Positions 44,848-56,815 are shown, numbered from the stretch's first letter. The stretch: 64,000 bases of DNA from Agroathelia rolfsii (GCA_018343915.1 JABRWF010000004.1:372001-436000); one strand, 5' to 3'. The notes: a model not told the origin generated them from the letters alone. A program made the numbers and translations.

Positions 44848-45833
44848 TGTCAAGAGCACACCTGCCTCTTGTCACCAAAACTCAACTAGTGTCTACGTCA
44901 ACCCCTGTAAGGTGCGGGGTAGCCAGTAAGGCTATTTTACAACTCCTAAGACCTAGGATGCGCGGGTGTACACTTCCTTGCCCGGTCTCTGCTGTCACGC
45001 AACTTCTAGCTCTTCAATCACCAGGTGTTACTCCAAGCTTACTAAGCTTTCACACGAGGTCTATTGTCAAGACAAGAAATATCTTGTGTATGCGGATAGG
45101 GGTGCGATGTATCTTAACCGCAACAAATGCAGGGCAACGCCTTTGTTTGCTTGAGTGCACTAAGCACTATGTTGTGTATACAGCGATGCAAGTGGTCAGC
45201 CAAAGGCCCGGACCTGTATTATGCACGCTAACAAAAGAGGGGCACTAAGCGACCTCTTTAACTACTGTAGCACAGAGCTCACAGTAACCCTCTAGCACAA
45301 AGCCCTAAGGGATTTGGGAAGGGATGGAGAGAGAGAGAAGGAAGGGGGGAGATAGGCAGTCATGCCTTAAGAGATAATGGCTCTGAAGACAAAGATTTAT
45401 TATGTCAGCATTTACTTAATACAAAGCACTACTGTGCTTACCTAAAGACGAAGAGAACGAATCTGAGGTCTTCAGGTAGAGGCACTACAGGGTTATATAC
45501 TAATTCTACCTGGTCTGTGCGCAGTTACATAGTCTGTGCGCAGTAATGCTAAGTATAGCGTGATATTGCGCCATTATTTATTATAATGAGTCTGAAGTGG
45601 TGTCATGATCCGGACCCATGTTCTAGACTCTGCTTACATGATATGTCACATGACTAGTGGTCACATGATGGCCAGTCACATGGTCGACTGGTCACATGAC
45701 TGCTTAGTCATCAGAGTGTGTGCTTACGTAATATACAATATATACATCAAAAAATAGAGAAAAATTAGGAAAAATTCAGAAAAATAGTGAGAAATTCGAA
45801 ATAAAATTATAATACAACGAGCGACTCGTAACA
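44848..45833 (-). repeat. 5' LTR of the chromovirus
   Basis: 986 bp. On the minus strand it carries TATATAACCC near 45499-45490, then the predicted transcript start and self-primer (45464-45454), then an intron-like segment at 45441-45383 (GTAAGC, branch-like GCTGAC, TTCAG). Confidence 0.92.
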
Positions 45834-45838
45834 CTATA

Positions 45839-47389
45839 CGTCGGTTGCTGGTCCAGCATCGATGTAAAGGCACCTGCCGCACACTGCCATCACCCGCGAA
45901 CGCAGCGCGCACGAGTTCATGAAATCGCGCGCGGTTTGGGTATTCAATCCCAACTCAACCGCCGACCATCGCCGGGTCAAACAATCTCGTACGCAGGACT
46001 CACGCACGGATGCGTAGATGCCGCATTATGCATGGATAGGCTGGACAGAGGTGTGCCCGCCGATTTTTGTCTTTCTATTTCATTTTTCTTTCTGTTTCTT
46101 TTATTTCTCTTTCTTTTCTCTTCCACCATTGTTCCCAGTGCCGAGACGCCACGTATGGATTGTACACGCATTGCTGCCGACCGCCTTTGCTACCTGCTTG
46201 GGCATACGAAATTGAGCATGCGGTACTCGTCATCACCACGTCGCCATCGCCATTCGTTGTCGCCGCATGCACAAACTTGTATATGCATGCCTCAATTCCA
46301 TCATCGGCCGTCAATTTGATTATTGACAGGCTTTTGCCCGCATATCGCAGCCTTTGATAGGGTGTTCATACACAGATGGACTATACGTACGCCGCCTCGC
46401 CCACTGAGAACTTGACACAAGTTCATTTTATTTTATTCATTCATTCCTCTCCATTCACATCATTATTCCTAGTGCCGAGATACCACTCAAGGATCGTCGC
46501 GCGTTCCGCGCTCGTCATGCTGCCATTACCCCATCACTCGCAAGGCCACCGCGAGCTATCAAGCACTGGCCCTCATTACATGCTCACGACGCACAAGCTC
46601 TTGCCGCCGTATGGCAGGGCGACGGATCTATCTCGCTACCACCCGCCAATACCCCCCTAGAGTGCTTCGAAAGCACTCGAGGATTTTATATCAAGTACGA
46701 CCAACCGCCGGCCGTTGACTTGATTGTCAACGGGCCTTTGCCCGCGCACCGCAGCCCATCGATTGGGCATACCCACCCTATACCTACCGTGCGCACTCTG
46801 TGAGTGCACGGATCTTTTCTTTGCCGCATACACCACCGCAGGCCGTTAGCTTGAAGGCTGACAGGCTTATTGCCCGCACACGGCAGCCTGTGCGTGTGCA
46901 TGCGCATTTTCTTTCTTTTTCATTCATTTTCACTTGATTTTCATTATTTTTCATGATTTTTTTTTTCCTTTTTCCCTTTTTTTTTTTTTTTTTTTCTTTT
47001 CCCACCTACTGCACCCTACTACGCACAAACCTGAGCAGGGCTATGTTGGTCATGGAGGCCATGCCTAGCTAAGGAAGGGGTAAGGGATGAGTCTAGGGCC
47101 TAGCTCATAGAAGCAATGTAGGGGCTGGTAGGGCTGCAAGGAGAAAAGCACTACCTGGAGGCTCTGCAGCAGCAGTGCAGTGCATACTAGGCTTCCATGG
47201 ATAGGCTCTAGATGTGGTGAATAGGACCAATTTTTTTCCTTTTTCTTTTTTCCAATTTCTTTCATTGATTTTGTGATTTTTCTTTTTTTTTTCTTTTTTT
47301 TTTCTTTTCTTTTTTCTTTCTTGTGTTCTTTTACTCTCCTACCTGACTTCTATGGTCATGGAGACCATGCCCAGCTAAGGAAGGGGTAA
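45839..47389 (+). mobile_element. Outer element interior, right part: hairpin modules, poly-T tracts, polypurine tract
   Basis: No protein family is visible; open frames here are low-complexity. Three copies of a hairpin-plus-GCCCGC module lie at 46305-46362, 46708-46770 and 46839-46900. Long T-rich tracts occur at 46,905-47,000 and 47,230-47,330. A segment of about 35 bp holding the purine tract (AAGGAAGGGGTAA) is duplicated at 47051-47085 and 47354-47389; the second abuts the right LTR. Confidence 0.6.
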
Positions 47390-47797
47390 TGTTATGAGTT
47401 CACTAACCTTAGCCTAATTTTTCTTTTATTTTTCCTTTATTTTATCCCTTCTTTTTATTGATAGGTAAGTAGTACTACTTAGGTTAGAGTTTGGGTCATG
47501 TGATTTGCACATCACATGACTATTACTATATCAACCTTATTATGTACACCTGTAGACTTTAGACTGTTGTCTTTGTCTACAGGTGAGTAACCTATGTATT
47601 TCTACTTTACTTCAATTTAACTTTGTCTACAGTTCCTTTCTCAGCATCACTAAGAAGTGTGAAGCTAACCTAGAGAGGTAGCTAGCCCAGAGAGGTAGCT
47701 AGCCCAGAGAGGTAGCTAGGCCAGGTGGACAAGGAGTCCAGCCTTGAGGCCATCTTAGTGAGAGCATGAGTGGTGTTGGGAGGGGGACCTCCTGACA
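47390..47797 (+). repeat. Right LTR of the outer element
   Basis: 408 bp, with two visible differences from the left LTR (GATAGTTAAG against GATAGGTAAG, and GGCTATC against GGCCATC), indicating a recent insertion. Followed by ATATA. Confidence 0.88.
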
Positions 47798-48117
47798 ATA
47801 TAGATAAGTTTATACTTAGATATCAGTGAGATAAGAGATATTAGGACTGATTAGGATTGATATGGATCAGATAAGGTTTTATCTTATCACTGTAGTAGAT
47901 AATCAATATCTTTTACATAGTAAAATTGCATATATTCATTTAAATATTCATTTATTTGACTATATGCTATATAGACTAAAACTTATTTATCTCTGTAAGT
48001 AAAATCCGGATAAATTCAAATAAATTTGTGTAAGTTCATAAGATGGTCTTTTATTTATTTAAGTATTCATTGTACATATATATGAAGTTGTTTCATTGTA
48101 ATAAATACAACTTTCAA

Positions 48118-48770
48118 CAGATTACAGCATTCTTTCTGGCAATGACCATGTACCCAGAAGTCCAGGCCCGTGCGCAGCAGGAACCTGACGCCGTGCTTAG
48201 CAGCACAGGTTCAGAGCGACGCCTCCCCACGGTTCTATCATCAAGATTGCATTTGAAGATATTGGACCAGTAGGTCCAAGGGTAGGAAGGAGTGACCCTG
48301 AAGGGGTCACAAGATAAGGTTAGAGGGTCACGTGATAACTTAGTATTTAGGGCCGTGTGACCACCTCATGTACCTACATCTGCACTTGTACCGTACTACG
48401 ACGGTTATTTACTTGTGTTAGGTCCTCTAGGATCCCTTTGGGAGGCCCCCAGGGCCTCTCCAATATCCCTCATGATTTGCACCGATTTAGGTTTAGCCCA
48501 TATGCTTACCCAAGATAATATTTATCAATTAAGTGGTGTGGGCTAACATCTGGTTTGTCATATTTTTGAAAAATCTTAGAAGTTGCTAATGTATTTTGGT
48601 GACAGGTCGATGTTACACGACCCGAATCTCTACCCAGATCCATTCAACTTCAGGCCTGAGCGATTTCTTGATGACACGACAGGCTATGCAAGTCGAGAAA
48701 ATATGAAGCTCTTAAGACCCGACCCAAATTGCCTTTGGTTTTGGACGTAGGCAAGTAACTGAACATCATT
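48118..48770 (+). pseudogene. Inverted 3' half of a cytochrome P450 gene (I helix to heme loop)
   Basis: On the plus strand, 48118-48245 reads TAFFLAMTMYPEVQARAQQE, the region after the I helix in the neighbouring P450s. About 350 bp later (48608-48700) comes MLHDPNLYPDPFNFRPERFL, then a frameshifted heme-loop sequence (IAFGFGR). These pieces are exactly what is missing from the minus-strand P450 fragment that starts at 48,780. The simplest reading is that an inversion flipped the 3' half of that gene. The K-helix ExxR exon and the heme-Cys exon are not found. Confidence 0.75.
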
Positions 48771-48774
48771 GTTG

Positions 48775-50110
48775 TTTACTACACATGCCTGCATACAACG
48801 ACGCTGCAGCAGCCTTGGCAAACTCTTCTCGCTCTGATGTTGGCATATCACCTTCGCCACTTTCACCAAGGTACATAGAAACAACTGACGTTTTGGCTAC
48901 GCCGGCAGCCTCAGGTTATATGCGTCAGAATCAAGAGTATATGATTTCAGGGTATGTGCTGATGTCTGGTGCGCTCACCATTTGCTGCTCGACAAACGCA
49001 TATGGAACCCCAAATAATCTCTCGCAGTCCTGGTGGTAGGCTCGCGCAGCAGTATTGAACATGATACCAGGGATTCAGTCGGGAATGCGTTTGACTATCT
49101 ACAAGCCATCCAGGTTCGGCAGCTTTGGAGAAGCCAGCGAATGAGTCCTCCGCAATCTGAAAAAAGGAATCCGAGACGTCTTTGGTCTTGTAGCTATAAT
49201 TAAGGCGCAGAATCACTTCATTTGAACCTAAGGGGAAAAAAAAAAACATCAAGATGAGCGCGCACAGCAGAGCTTTCATTAATTTTACACATTATGAGTT
49301 TTTCGTTATAAAGGGAAAGAAACTCACTTGTGAACAGCATTCGCTATATCCCTATCTTTCCTGTTCAGCAAATTCCTCACAATCCTGTTGGTCTCACTCT
49401 GGGCGATGCCTTGTATTTTGACATTTTCGCAGGTATGCGAGCCAGTGAAATAGTGAGAGAGTTTGCGAAAGCCGCGAAAGCGCACATTCGGTGGACCGGG
49501 CGTGAAGTCCATAGTTTTGTTTTAGCCTATACTAGAAATGAACAAAGTGGTTGTACGTTAGTACTACGATTCCCCGAGTTATGCGCATACAAAAGCAAGG
49601 CTTGTTTATTTCTTTTAAAATCAGTGAGACTTAGGGTCGATGAGCCAAAAATGGATGTGTATTGGATTGTTTCTTTATGGCGAGGGCTTTTTTCTCAAAA
49701 AGAAAGATAAAAAGGAAGAGATACACAAAATTCTCCTACCATAGTGGCTGGCGGTCGTTCAGAATAGATAGCACCTATAAATCAAGTCTTGTATAAAAAG
49801 AATAAATATTCATACGGGCATTCAGAAGACGACAGACCTCCTGTATCTAACAAGTCGAACGCGACCTGAGCTGAACCAACAACAAGCATCCGGTGACGAA
49901 AAATTCCTAAAAATACAAGATCGCCATAACGCTGACGCTACTCGTCTAATTTTGAGCCATTGACGCTCTTTTGAGATCTGGTGCGCATTGCCGAAGATAG
50001 GGACTTGGGCGGGACTGGGTAAGGTGAGTCCGGAGATAACAAATCCATGATAGAGCAGTAGGAAAGCCAAGAGAATACTGCCAGAAAGCAGTCAGGACAA
50101 TTCAGAGATA
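48775..50110 (-). pseudogene. Cytochrome P450 pseudogene A, 5' half
   Basis: The N-terminal half of a P450 in the same orientation as the others: SPAQVPIFGNAHQISKERQWLK near 50,000, then FTPGPPNVRFRGFRKLSHYF near 49,500, VEQQMV near 48,980 and AKTSVVSMYLGESGEGD near 48,880. It ends at the ALYAG-type exon before the I helix. It is broken by a frameshift after WLK and a TAG in place of the Trp codon of the DEW motif (about 49,945). Its 3' half lies inverted at 48.1-48.8 kb. Closest relatives are the P450s at 50.4-56.2 kb. Confidence 0.8.
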
Positions 50111-50442
50111 TCGGCGAGGATATGATAACTTCGAGACTAGAGATGGGTGTACAAATTTAGGCGCTTCAGGTCTTTCACATTGTATCTTGTGTCTTTTTAA
50201 AAGACGAAAGGACATCCACCAGTACGGCTTAGTATGGTGCCTTAGTCATAGTAAAAAATGTATTCCAAGTAATTAGTACTTAGTCAGAGTAGGCAAGATC
50301 GTGCATCATACTTCCGCCATTGGCCGCTTCCCAAGCCAACTTGGAACCCAAGGAATAAAATGACACCAATCCACTGGGTTGCCCTTGACACCCCCAAAGA
50401 TCTTTTTCCATCTAATTACATTATTTACTTAGTCAGGACATT

Positions 50443-53010
50443 TCATGATTCCAAAGACATCGACAACAGTGTCTCTATTTCCTTTGACCGTGTATCGATA
50501 TTGCATTTGAATGGTCGTGGTTGACTAACAAAGCAAAGATTTGTCAGATACCTTCGTCTCTCGGAAAAGCCAGCGTATGCAAAGAAATAGGGCACGGATC
50601 GACTCCAAGTAATGATGGAAGAAGAAAGTGCATACCAGACTAAGCCGCTGTAATCAATCATCGGAACAATCTCCGATCCGTCTGGTGCCCGTTGCTTGGA
50701 AATGCGTAACGTGTATAAGATAGTGGCGATATTGAGGAAGACAGAGGCGTCTATAAGGTTAAACCCGGGGCATATTCTGCAGAATGATAATTCATTACTG
50801 TGGTTGGAAGTGCAAATAGCGCGCGATTGCTTGCCTACGCCCGAATCCAAAGGAAATATGAGCCGGATCTTCGACCTTGTTTAGTTTACGCAACTGCCCC
50901 GTGGCTTGGTCTAGGAATCGCTCGGGTTTAAATGTGAACGGATCCGGAAAGACTTTTGGATCGTGTAACATGGTCCTGTTGAGAAAAATTAAGCCGTACT
51001 GTTAGCTCATGGTCTACGCTTTTGTCGTTGAGAGCATAACATACCAGATGTTTGCATACACTGCAGTGCCTTTCTTAATCTGACAACCGTGATAGGTGTC
51101 ATCCTGCGTAAGCATATGAGGTAGACCTGTTAATCAAGCCAAAAATTAATCCGTTGCTTCTCAGAATGTACTTTTGATACTACTCATGCAGAGATGAGAA
51201 ATAGGAAGACGAGCTACAACTCACTTATAGTCACAGGTGGACTCCACCTCCATATCTCTTTCATGATTGCAGTAATATAAGGAAGCTTCCCCCGATCTGC
51301 CAGAGTAGGCAAGCGATGCTCATTGGAATCTACGCAGCCAAGCACAGCATCGAGCTCCTGCTGTGCCCGAGCCTGGATATCTGGGTAGAGGGTCATAAGT
51401 AGAATAAACGATTTGATTATAGACGGGGTCTTAACGACCAAATGAGGCATCGATTAGTAAACGTAGGTCTTAGCTAGGATATATCTACTTACCGCCTCAA
51501 ATGCGCCTATTAATGTCGTGAAAACGAGAGCATAAACCGTTAGATTATACTATAATTCTCGAGCTTGTGTTCCACATGCCTGCATAAAACGACGCAGCAG
51601 CGGCCTTGGCAAATTCCTCTTGTTCGGCTGTGGGTCCATCATTTCCGGTTGTTTCGGTAAGGCACGTCGAGATGAAGGAAGGTTTAGCCATGCCAGCAGC
51701 CTGTGGCAGTAGGTAAGTATACAGACCGTCGCACAGTGAGTAATATCCACATGTTTACGACATTATATTGCAATAAAGTTCAGAGCTGAATTAGATAGAA
51801 TAAACTGACCATCTGTTTCTTAACAAACGCATGCGGAACCTCACGTAGCTTATCAAGATCTTGGCGGTAGGCCCGTATGGCAGTTTGGAACGTGACACGA
51901 AGAACCCACTCGGGAATGCATTTCACTAACGGCAGGTAAGATTAGCACATTATATTATGCATGTGCGTGCGCAGTGAAAAATCGGGCATACGGAAACTTG
52001 AAGGCAAAATGTCTATGAGCAACCCTGGCTCGACAGATTTGACGAAGCCATGCATAGCGGTTTCCGCGATCTCGACAAATGGGTCTGCCCTGTCTTTTGC
52101 TTCATAACCATACATGAGACGCAGGGCCGTAGAGCTTGTGGTGCTGAGAAGGGAAGGGAATTTTTAAACATGATAAGATGTCCTTAGTGCGCTCTCATCT
52201 CCAAAGACTTACCTATGACAAGCATCCGCGAAGTCCTTGCCTTTCCCATTCATAAGCTCGGATACAAATTTTCGTGTCTCGCTTTGGAGGATCTCTTGCA
52301 TGTCAGCGTTTTCGTACGCATGTGAACCAATATATTGATGGAAGACCCTTCGGAAGTCACGGAAGCGCGGGTTAGGAGGTCCAGGGGTAAAGCCCAAGAC
52401 TTTGTTCCAACCGGTGCTGGAAGATGGAAAAAGACGGTTAGTGAAGCGCCAGTTGAGTCCATTCAAATCAGATTGTATGCAAGACTAGTAGAAGGCGGGT
52501 GAAGGTAAAAACGAGATTTCTATCTCTGCAAACATTTCTCCACGAGCAAAAACAAGCAAACAAAGACGCATAATCGATGCTTACAGTTCTGCCACCATGA
52601 AAGCCGGAGGTCGATCTGAGTAAATCGCCCCTGAAACATGTCCTCATGTTTAGTTCAGTTAATCAGGAGAAAAAGCATGGTAGCTAAGAACCTCTAGCAT
52701 CTAGTAAGTCAAAGGCAACTTGAGCCGAGCCAATTACGAGGGTTGGTTGCCGAAAGATTCTGAAAAAGACAAGGTCGCCGTAACGTTTGAGCCATTCGTC
52801 GAACTTGAGCCAATGACGTTCCTTGGGCATCTGGTGCGCATTACCAAGGATGGGCAACTGTGCAGGCCCGGGCAGCCTCCCAGCCGGGGAAGAGGCGAAA
52901 CTGGATAAGAATGCGAAGACGATACTAGTAGCACGCCGCGAGATTAGAGTCAAAACCAAGAAACCTGAGAGTAGCAAGGATAGTGCAGAGATGTTCGAGC
53001 TTTCTAGCAT
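50443..53010 (-). CDS. Cytochrome P450 B (basidiomycete microsomal type)
   Basis: Starts at 53010 with MLESSNISALSLLLSGFLVL, a membrane anchor, then GRLPGPAQLPILGNAHQMPK (Pro-rich hinge). Downstream exons give FTPGPPNPRFRDFRRVFHQY, the K-helix MKEIWRW (ExxR), FTFKPERFLD and the heme loop FGFGRR-ICPGF with its Cys. It ends at 50443. The introns before ICPGF and after the FYAG exon start with GC (AG|GCAAGC, AG|GCATGT). The I-helix exon reads AGAFEAT, so the usual Thr after the acidic residue is Ala. At least ten exons, about 500 aa. The family looks like fungal O-methylsterigmatocystin-oxidoreductase-like P450s; the substrate is unknown. Confidence 0.85.
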
Positions 53011-53653
53011 TGTGTGTTGTGGGGAGTATGCATATGCATTCGAGATCTAATAAATACCCATTCCGGAAATTAGAATTAATGGAGAAAAAGGCACTAGAAA
53101 GATACATCAACGCTTAAGTTGCTCAAGTATTAGTAGCCGAACGGTCCTCAACTAGATCCGATGATAGGACTGTCGAAAGTTCTTGGGCGGCAATCGGTCA
53201 CTATCCCAAGATGGCGGTTGGCTGTCCATACACAGCATGACGTTCGATCTTTCTGTTCTTTTGAGCACAATATATGCACAGACGATATTTCTCGATTAAA
53301 GGTGCTAGTGCACTGACAAATGTGAATCTATCAGAGTGCTATCGATAATGCCAGCCCATACCATGTATTGTGCTAATGGACAATAAGATAGATCATTTCC
53401 TTGGTGATGTATGAAAGGTCTACTGGGCGGGTAATCATCACCGCCCAGGCACCATTTCAGGTGAAGTTTAAATATTATCTGGCCGCTTGGGCCACGCGGC
53501 AAGCGGCAAGCACTCAGCTGCTCGGAAACCAGTGGGCAAGTTATCGTATATCATGTATCTATCTTGGTTTCCAAGCCGACTGAAATGCTGAGGAGCATAG
53601 CATCCCAAAAAGTGAACGTCCGGATGATTATCTGTTAATTTATTGACACCGTT
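53011..53653. other. Intergenic between P450 B and P450 C
   Basis: Upstream sequence of P450 B and the 3' end of P450 C. No gene is seen. Confidence 0.45.
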
Positions 53654-56215
53654 TCATGGATCCAAAGACGTTGACAACAGTATCTCCATTTCCCGAGACC
53701 GCGCATCAATTTTGCATTCAAATGATCGTGGTTGACTAAAGTAAAAATAAAAATAAAGGCTTGTCAGAAGTGACTCCAGCAATCGAGAATACCGAATGAA
53801 CGACAGAAATACGGTATGGATCAAGTCAAAGCAGTAAATTAAAGGATAGATATATCGATACATGACTTACCAAACCAAGCCATTATAATCGACAACCGGA
53901 ACGATCTCCGATCCGTCCGGGGCTCGTGCCTTGGAAATGCGTAATGTGTATAGGATAGTGGCGATGTTGAGAAAAACAGAAGCATCTACGAGACTAAATC
54001 CAGGACATATTCTGCGATATAGTAGTAAGACCATTACGTTAGATGTAAGTGAGATTAATGTACGATTACTTGCCTACGCCCGAAGCCAAATGTGATGTAG
54101 GCTGGGTCCTCGGCCTTGTTTAGCCTGCGCAGTTGCCCTGTGTTCTGATCCAGGAATCGCTCCGGTTTAAACGTGAATGGGTCCGGAAAGATATCCGGAT
54201 CATGCAACATAGACCTATCAAGGAAAGTGAGGTCGCGCCGCTGTTAGCTCGAGTTCGACATTTATTTTCGGGAGCGCGACATACCAGATATTCGCATATA
54301 CTACAGTGCCTTTCTCTATTCGGCAATCGCGATAGGTATCATCTCGTGTGAGCATATGAGGAATGCCTAATAACAGTCAAACCGTCCCCCTCAGAATATG
54401 TCTTTGAAGCTACTAGTAAAACTATAGGACCGAGACCGGGGTGGGGGCATTACGACTCACTGATTGGTACAGGCGAGTTCCACCTCCAAACCTCTTTCAT
54501 GATTGCGGTGGTATACGGAAGCCTCACCCGATCGGCCAGAGTGGGTAAGCGGTGTTCATTTGAGTCTATACTGCCGAGCACAGCATCGAGCTCTTGCCGC
54601 GCACGGACCTGGATATCTGGGTTGAGGGTCATAGCCAAAATGAACGATTTGATCAAAGAGGGTGTCTTGATGGTCGAAAAAGGATTTATTAGTGGAAATG
54701 AGTCTCAGTTGAGACAAGTCTATTTACCGTCTCAGCAGCACCTATTGAAAGCAGAATCAGTCATACTAGATGGCGATGGTTGGATTTATTTTATACATGC
54801 CTCCATAGAGCGAAGCACCAGCAGCCTTAGCAAACTCCTCTTGCTCGGGTGTGGGTCCATCTTTTCCAACGGTTTCAGTGAGGTACGTTGAAATGAAAGA
54901 AGGTTTGGCCACGCCAACAGCCTATGAAAGTAGGTGAATATATGCGTCGTGACAATCGAGAGAAAATTCCCGTGTTCGCAAAGTCGAATTGCCACCGAGC
55001 ATAGATTGGATATACTCACCATCTGCTGCTTGACAAACGCATAAGGAACTTCGCACAACTTGTCGAAATCCTGACGACAAACTTGCGCGACACTCTTGAA
55101 CATGACACCAGGAACCCAGCCCGGGATGTGTTTGACTGTGGTGATGATGAATCGGTAAATTATATCGCCGTGGCGAAACATGGAACATACGAAAGGGGAA
55201 ACTGTCGACGAGCCATCCAGGTTCCACAGCTTTGGCAAAGCCACGCAAGGCGTTTTCCGCGATCTCGACAAACGGATCTGCCTCTTCCTTGACTTTATAG
55301 CCATACACAAGATGTAGGATCATCGAGTTTGTTGTACTGATACAAAAATAATGAGACTTTTCTGATATGCACATGCTCTAGGGAGGAGACCCACCCGCGG
55401 CAAGCATCCGCAAAATCCTTGCCTCTCCCATTCAAAAGTTTGGTGACGAACCTCCTGGTCTCGCTCTGAAGGATCTCTTGTGTGTCCGTATTCTCGTAAG
55501 CATGCGGGCCAATCAGATGATGAAAGACTTTTCGGAAATCGCGGAAGCGCGGGTTGGGAGGGCCGGGGGTAAAGCCCAGGGCTTTGTTCCAGCCGGCACT
55601 AGAAAATATAAGATGAAACATGGGACGAGAGGTGTCAGTTATGCATCGGTTGAGCACAATCAAGAAAAGACTTTTGTTATGAGACGAGCAGAGGGCAAGT
55701 GGAAATATAACCAAGCTTGGTATCTCCACCAGCGTTTCTCTACTACTAAGAGGGAGAATATGAGGCGTACAGTTCTCCCACCATGATAGCTGGGGGTCTA
55801 TCGGAATAGATCGCACCTATAAATATGCATATGAAAGTTATTTGGTTAAGAAGAAAAAAAGTTAGGATAGTTGAGAACCTCTCGTATCTAACAGCTCGAA
55901 TGCCATTTGGGCTGAGCCAACTACAAGCACTGGTTGCCTGAATATTTTCAAGAAGACGCAATCGCCATATTTTTTGAGTAGTTCGTCGAACTTGAGCCAC
56001 AGACGGTCTTTTGGCATTTGGTGCGCATTACCAAGGATAGGCAAATAGGCGGGTCCAGGCAAGCGCCTAGCTGAAGAGGCGAAGTTGGGTAGGAATACAG
56101 AGATAATACTTGTAGCATGCCGCGAGATTAGAGCCAAGACCAAGAAGCTAGAGAGCAGCAAGGATAGTGCAGAGACGTCCGAGTTGGCCAGCATCGTATT
56201 AGCGATTGAGGGCAT
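53654..56215 (-). CDS. Cytochrome P450 C (tandem paralogue of B)
   Basis: Starts at 56215, or at the conserved MLANSDVSALS Met at 56194, with a membrane anchor and RRLPGPAYLPILGNAHQMPK. The same exon pattern as P450 B: FTPGPPNPRFRDFRKVFHHL, AGAAETT-type I helix (GGAAETT, with the conserved Thr kept), MKEVWRW (ExxR) and FGFGRR-ICPGFSLVDASVFL with the heme Cys. It ends EILLSTSLDP at 53654. GC-AG introns occur at the same two positions as in B. About 500 aa, ER membrane-anchored. Of the four copies this is the one with all canonical residues. Confidence 0.86.
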
Positions 56216-56815
56216 TCAAGCACAAGGGTATACACCCCTAGTACATGAGGCGTAATATACACATTACAAGTAAGCAATTAGCATCATCACAGACACATGC
56301 GCGACTTGGCACGGGCGACAGTTAGAACCGACAACGACGCTGTCAAGCGCTCTTCTTCGGCGAACTGCTCCGCTGACATGAGCCAACCTTCTCCTGATAC
56401 CACTGAACTGTCCTTAACATTGTCATGTGCAATGCTTTCTAGCATCTAAGTTTGTGTCAGAGGAAAGGTGTTGTTCATTGAGTACCAGCCTACATGCAAA
56501 GTAAGTGAAAAACAACTGGCGCATGTCAGTGTTCTAATCAACAAGCCGACCATAGCTGCTGCGAACTGCTGCAAATGAGGCGTCTTACATAAGCTTACAC
56601 GTGACCCTAATTGGCTCACACGCATATGCCACTCAACTTGCAGTACTTTGAAATTGGTTCTCCAAAGACTTCTGAATGTGTTTTCGAGCTTCAGGCATAA
56701 TATCAATACGCTTATGGGCTTTTTTCTCAGGTATCACATCGACATGCAAAGCTTTCAAAGCTAAATACATGCATGAATAATAACAAAACATGACAGTATC
56801 AAGTTACGCACCATA
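56216..56815. other. Intergenic between P450 C and P450 D
   Basis: Upstream region of P450 C. An 86-codon minus-strand frame (56446-56706) has no recognisable features. Confidence 0.45.

Larger units (their letters stand above)
37605..45833 (-). mobile_element. Ty3-type chromovirus retrotransposon (chromodomain integrase), TSD CTATA
   Basis: Full element of 8,229 bp, including a 989-bp later insertion (solo LTR plus its TSD copy). Two 986-bp LTRs (37605-38590, 44848-45833) start TG, end CA and differ at about three positions, all transitions. CTATA flanks both ends (37600-37604, 45834-45838). Genes are on the minus strand in the order gag, then protease-RT-RNase H-integrase-chromodomain. A polypurine tract (AAGGAGGGGG on the minus strand) abuts the 37.6 kb LTR and an 11-nt self-primer site abuts the other. 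gag has two in-frame stops and pol has one, so this copy is probably dead despite its young LTRs. Confidence 0.93.
35984..47802 (+). mobile_element. Non-coding LTR retroelement (LARD-like), TSD ATATA, host of the nested chromovirus
   Basis: Two 408-bp LTRs (35989-36396 and 47390-47797) begin TGTTATGAG and end CCTGACA. They differ at only two positions I can see. ATATA precedes the left LTR (35984-35988) and follows the right one (47798-47802). A purine tract (GCTAAGGAAGGGGTAA) lies directly before the right LTR, and a primer site 2 nt after the left LTR, which sets the plus orientation. Removing the nested insertion leaves about 3.6 kb with no recognisable gag or pol, so the element must have been mobilised by proteins made elsewhere. 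Confidence 0.85.

Noticed and set aside
45936..47005. Several 70-130 codon frames inside the outer retroelement
   Set aside because: They are translations of T-rich or GC-rich low-complexity sequence, with no gag or pol motif.
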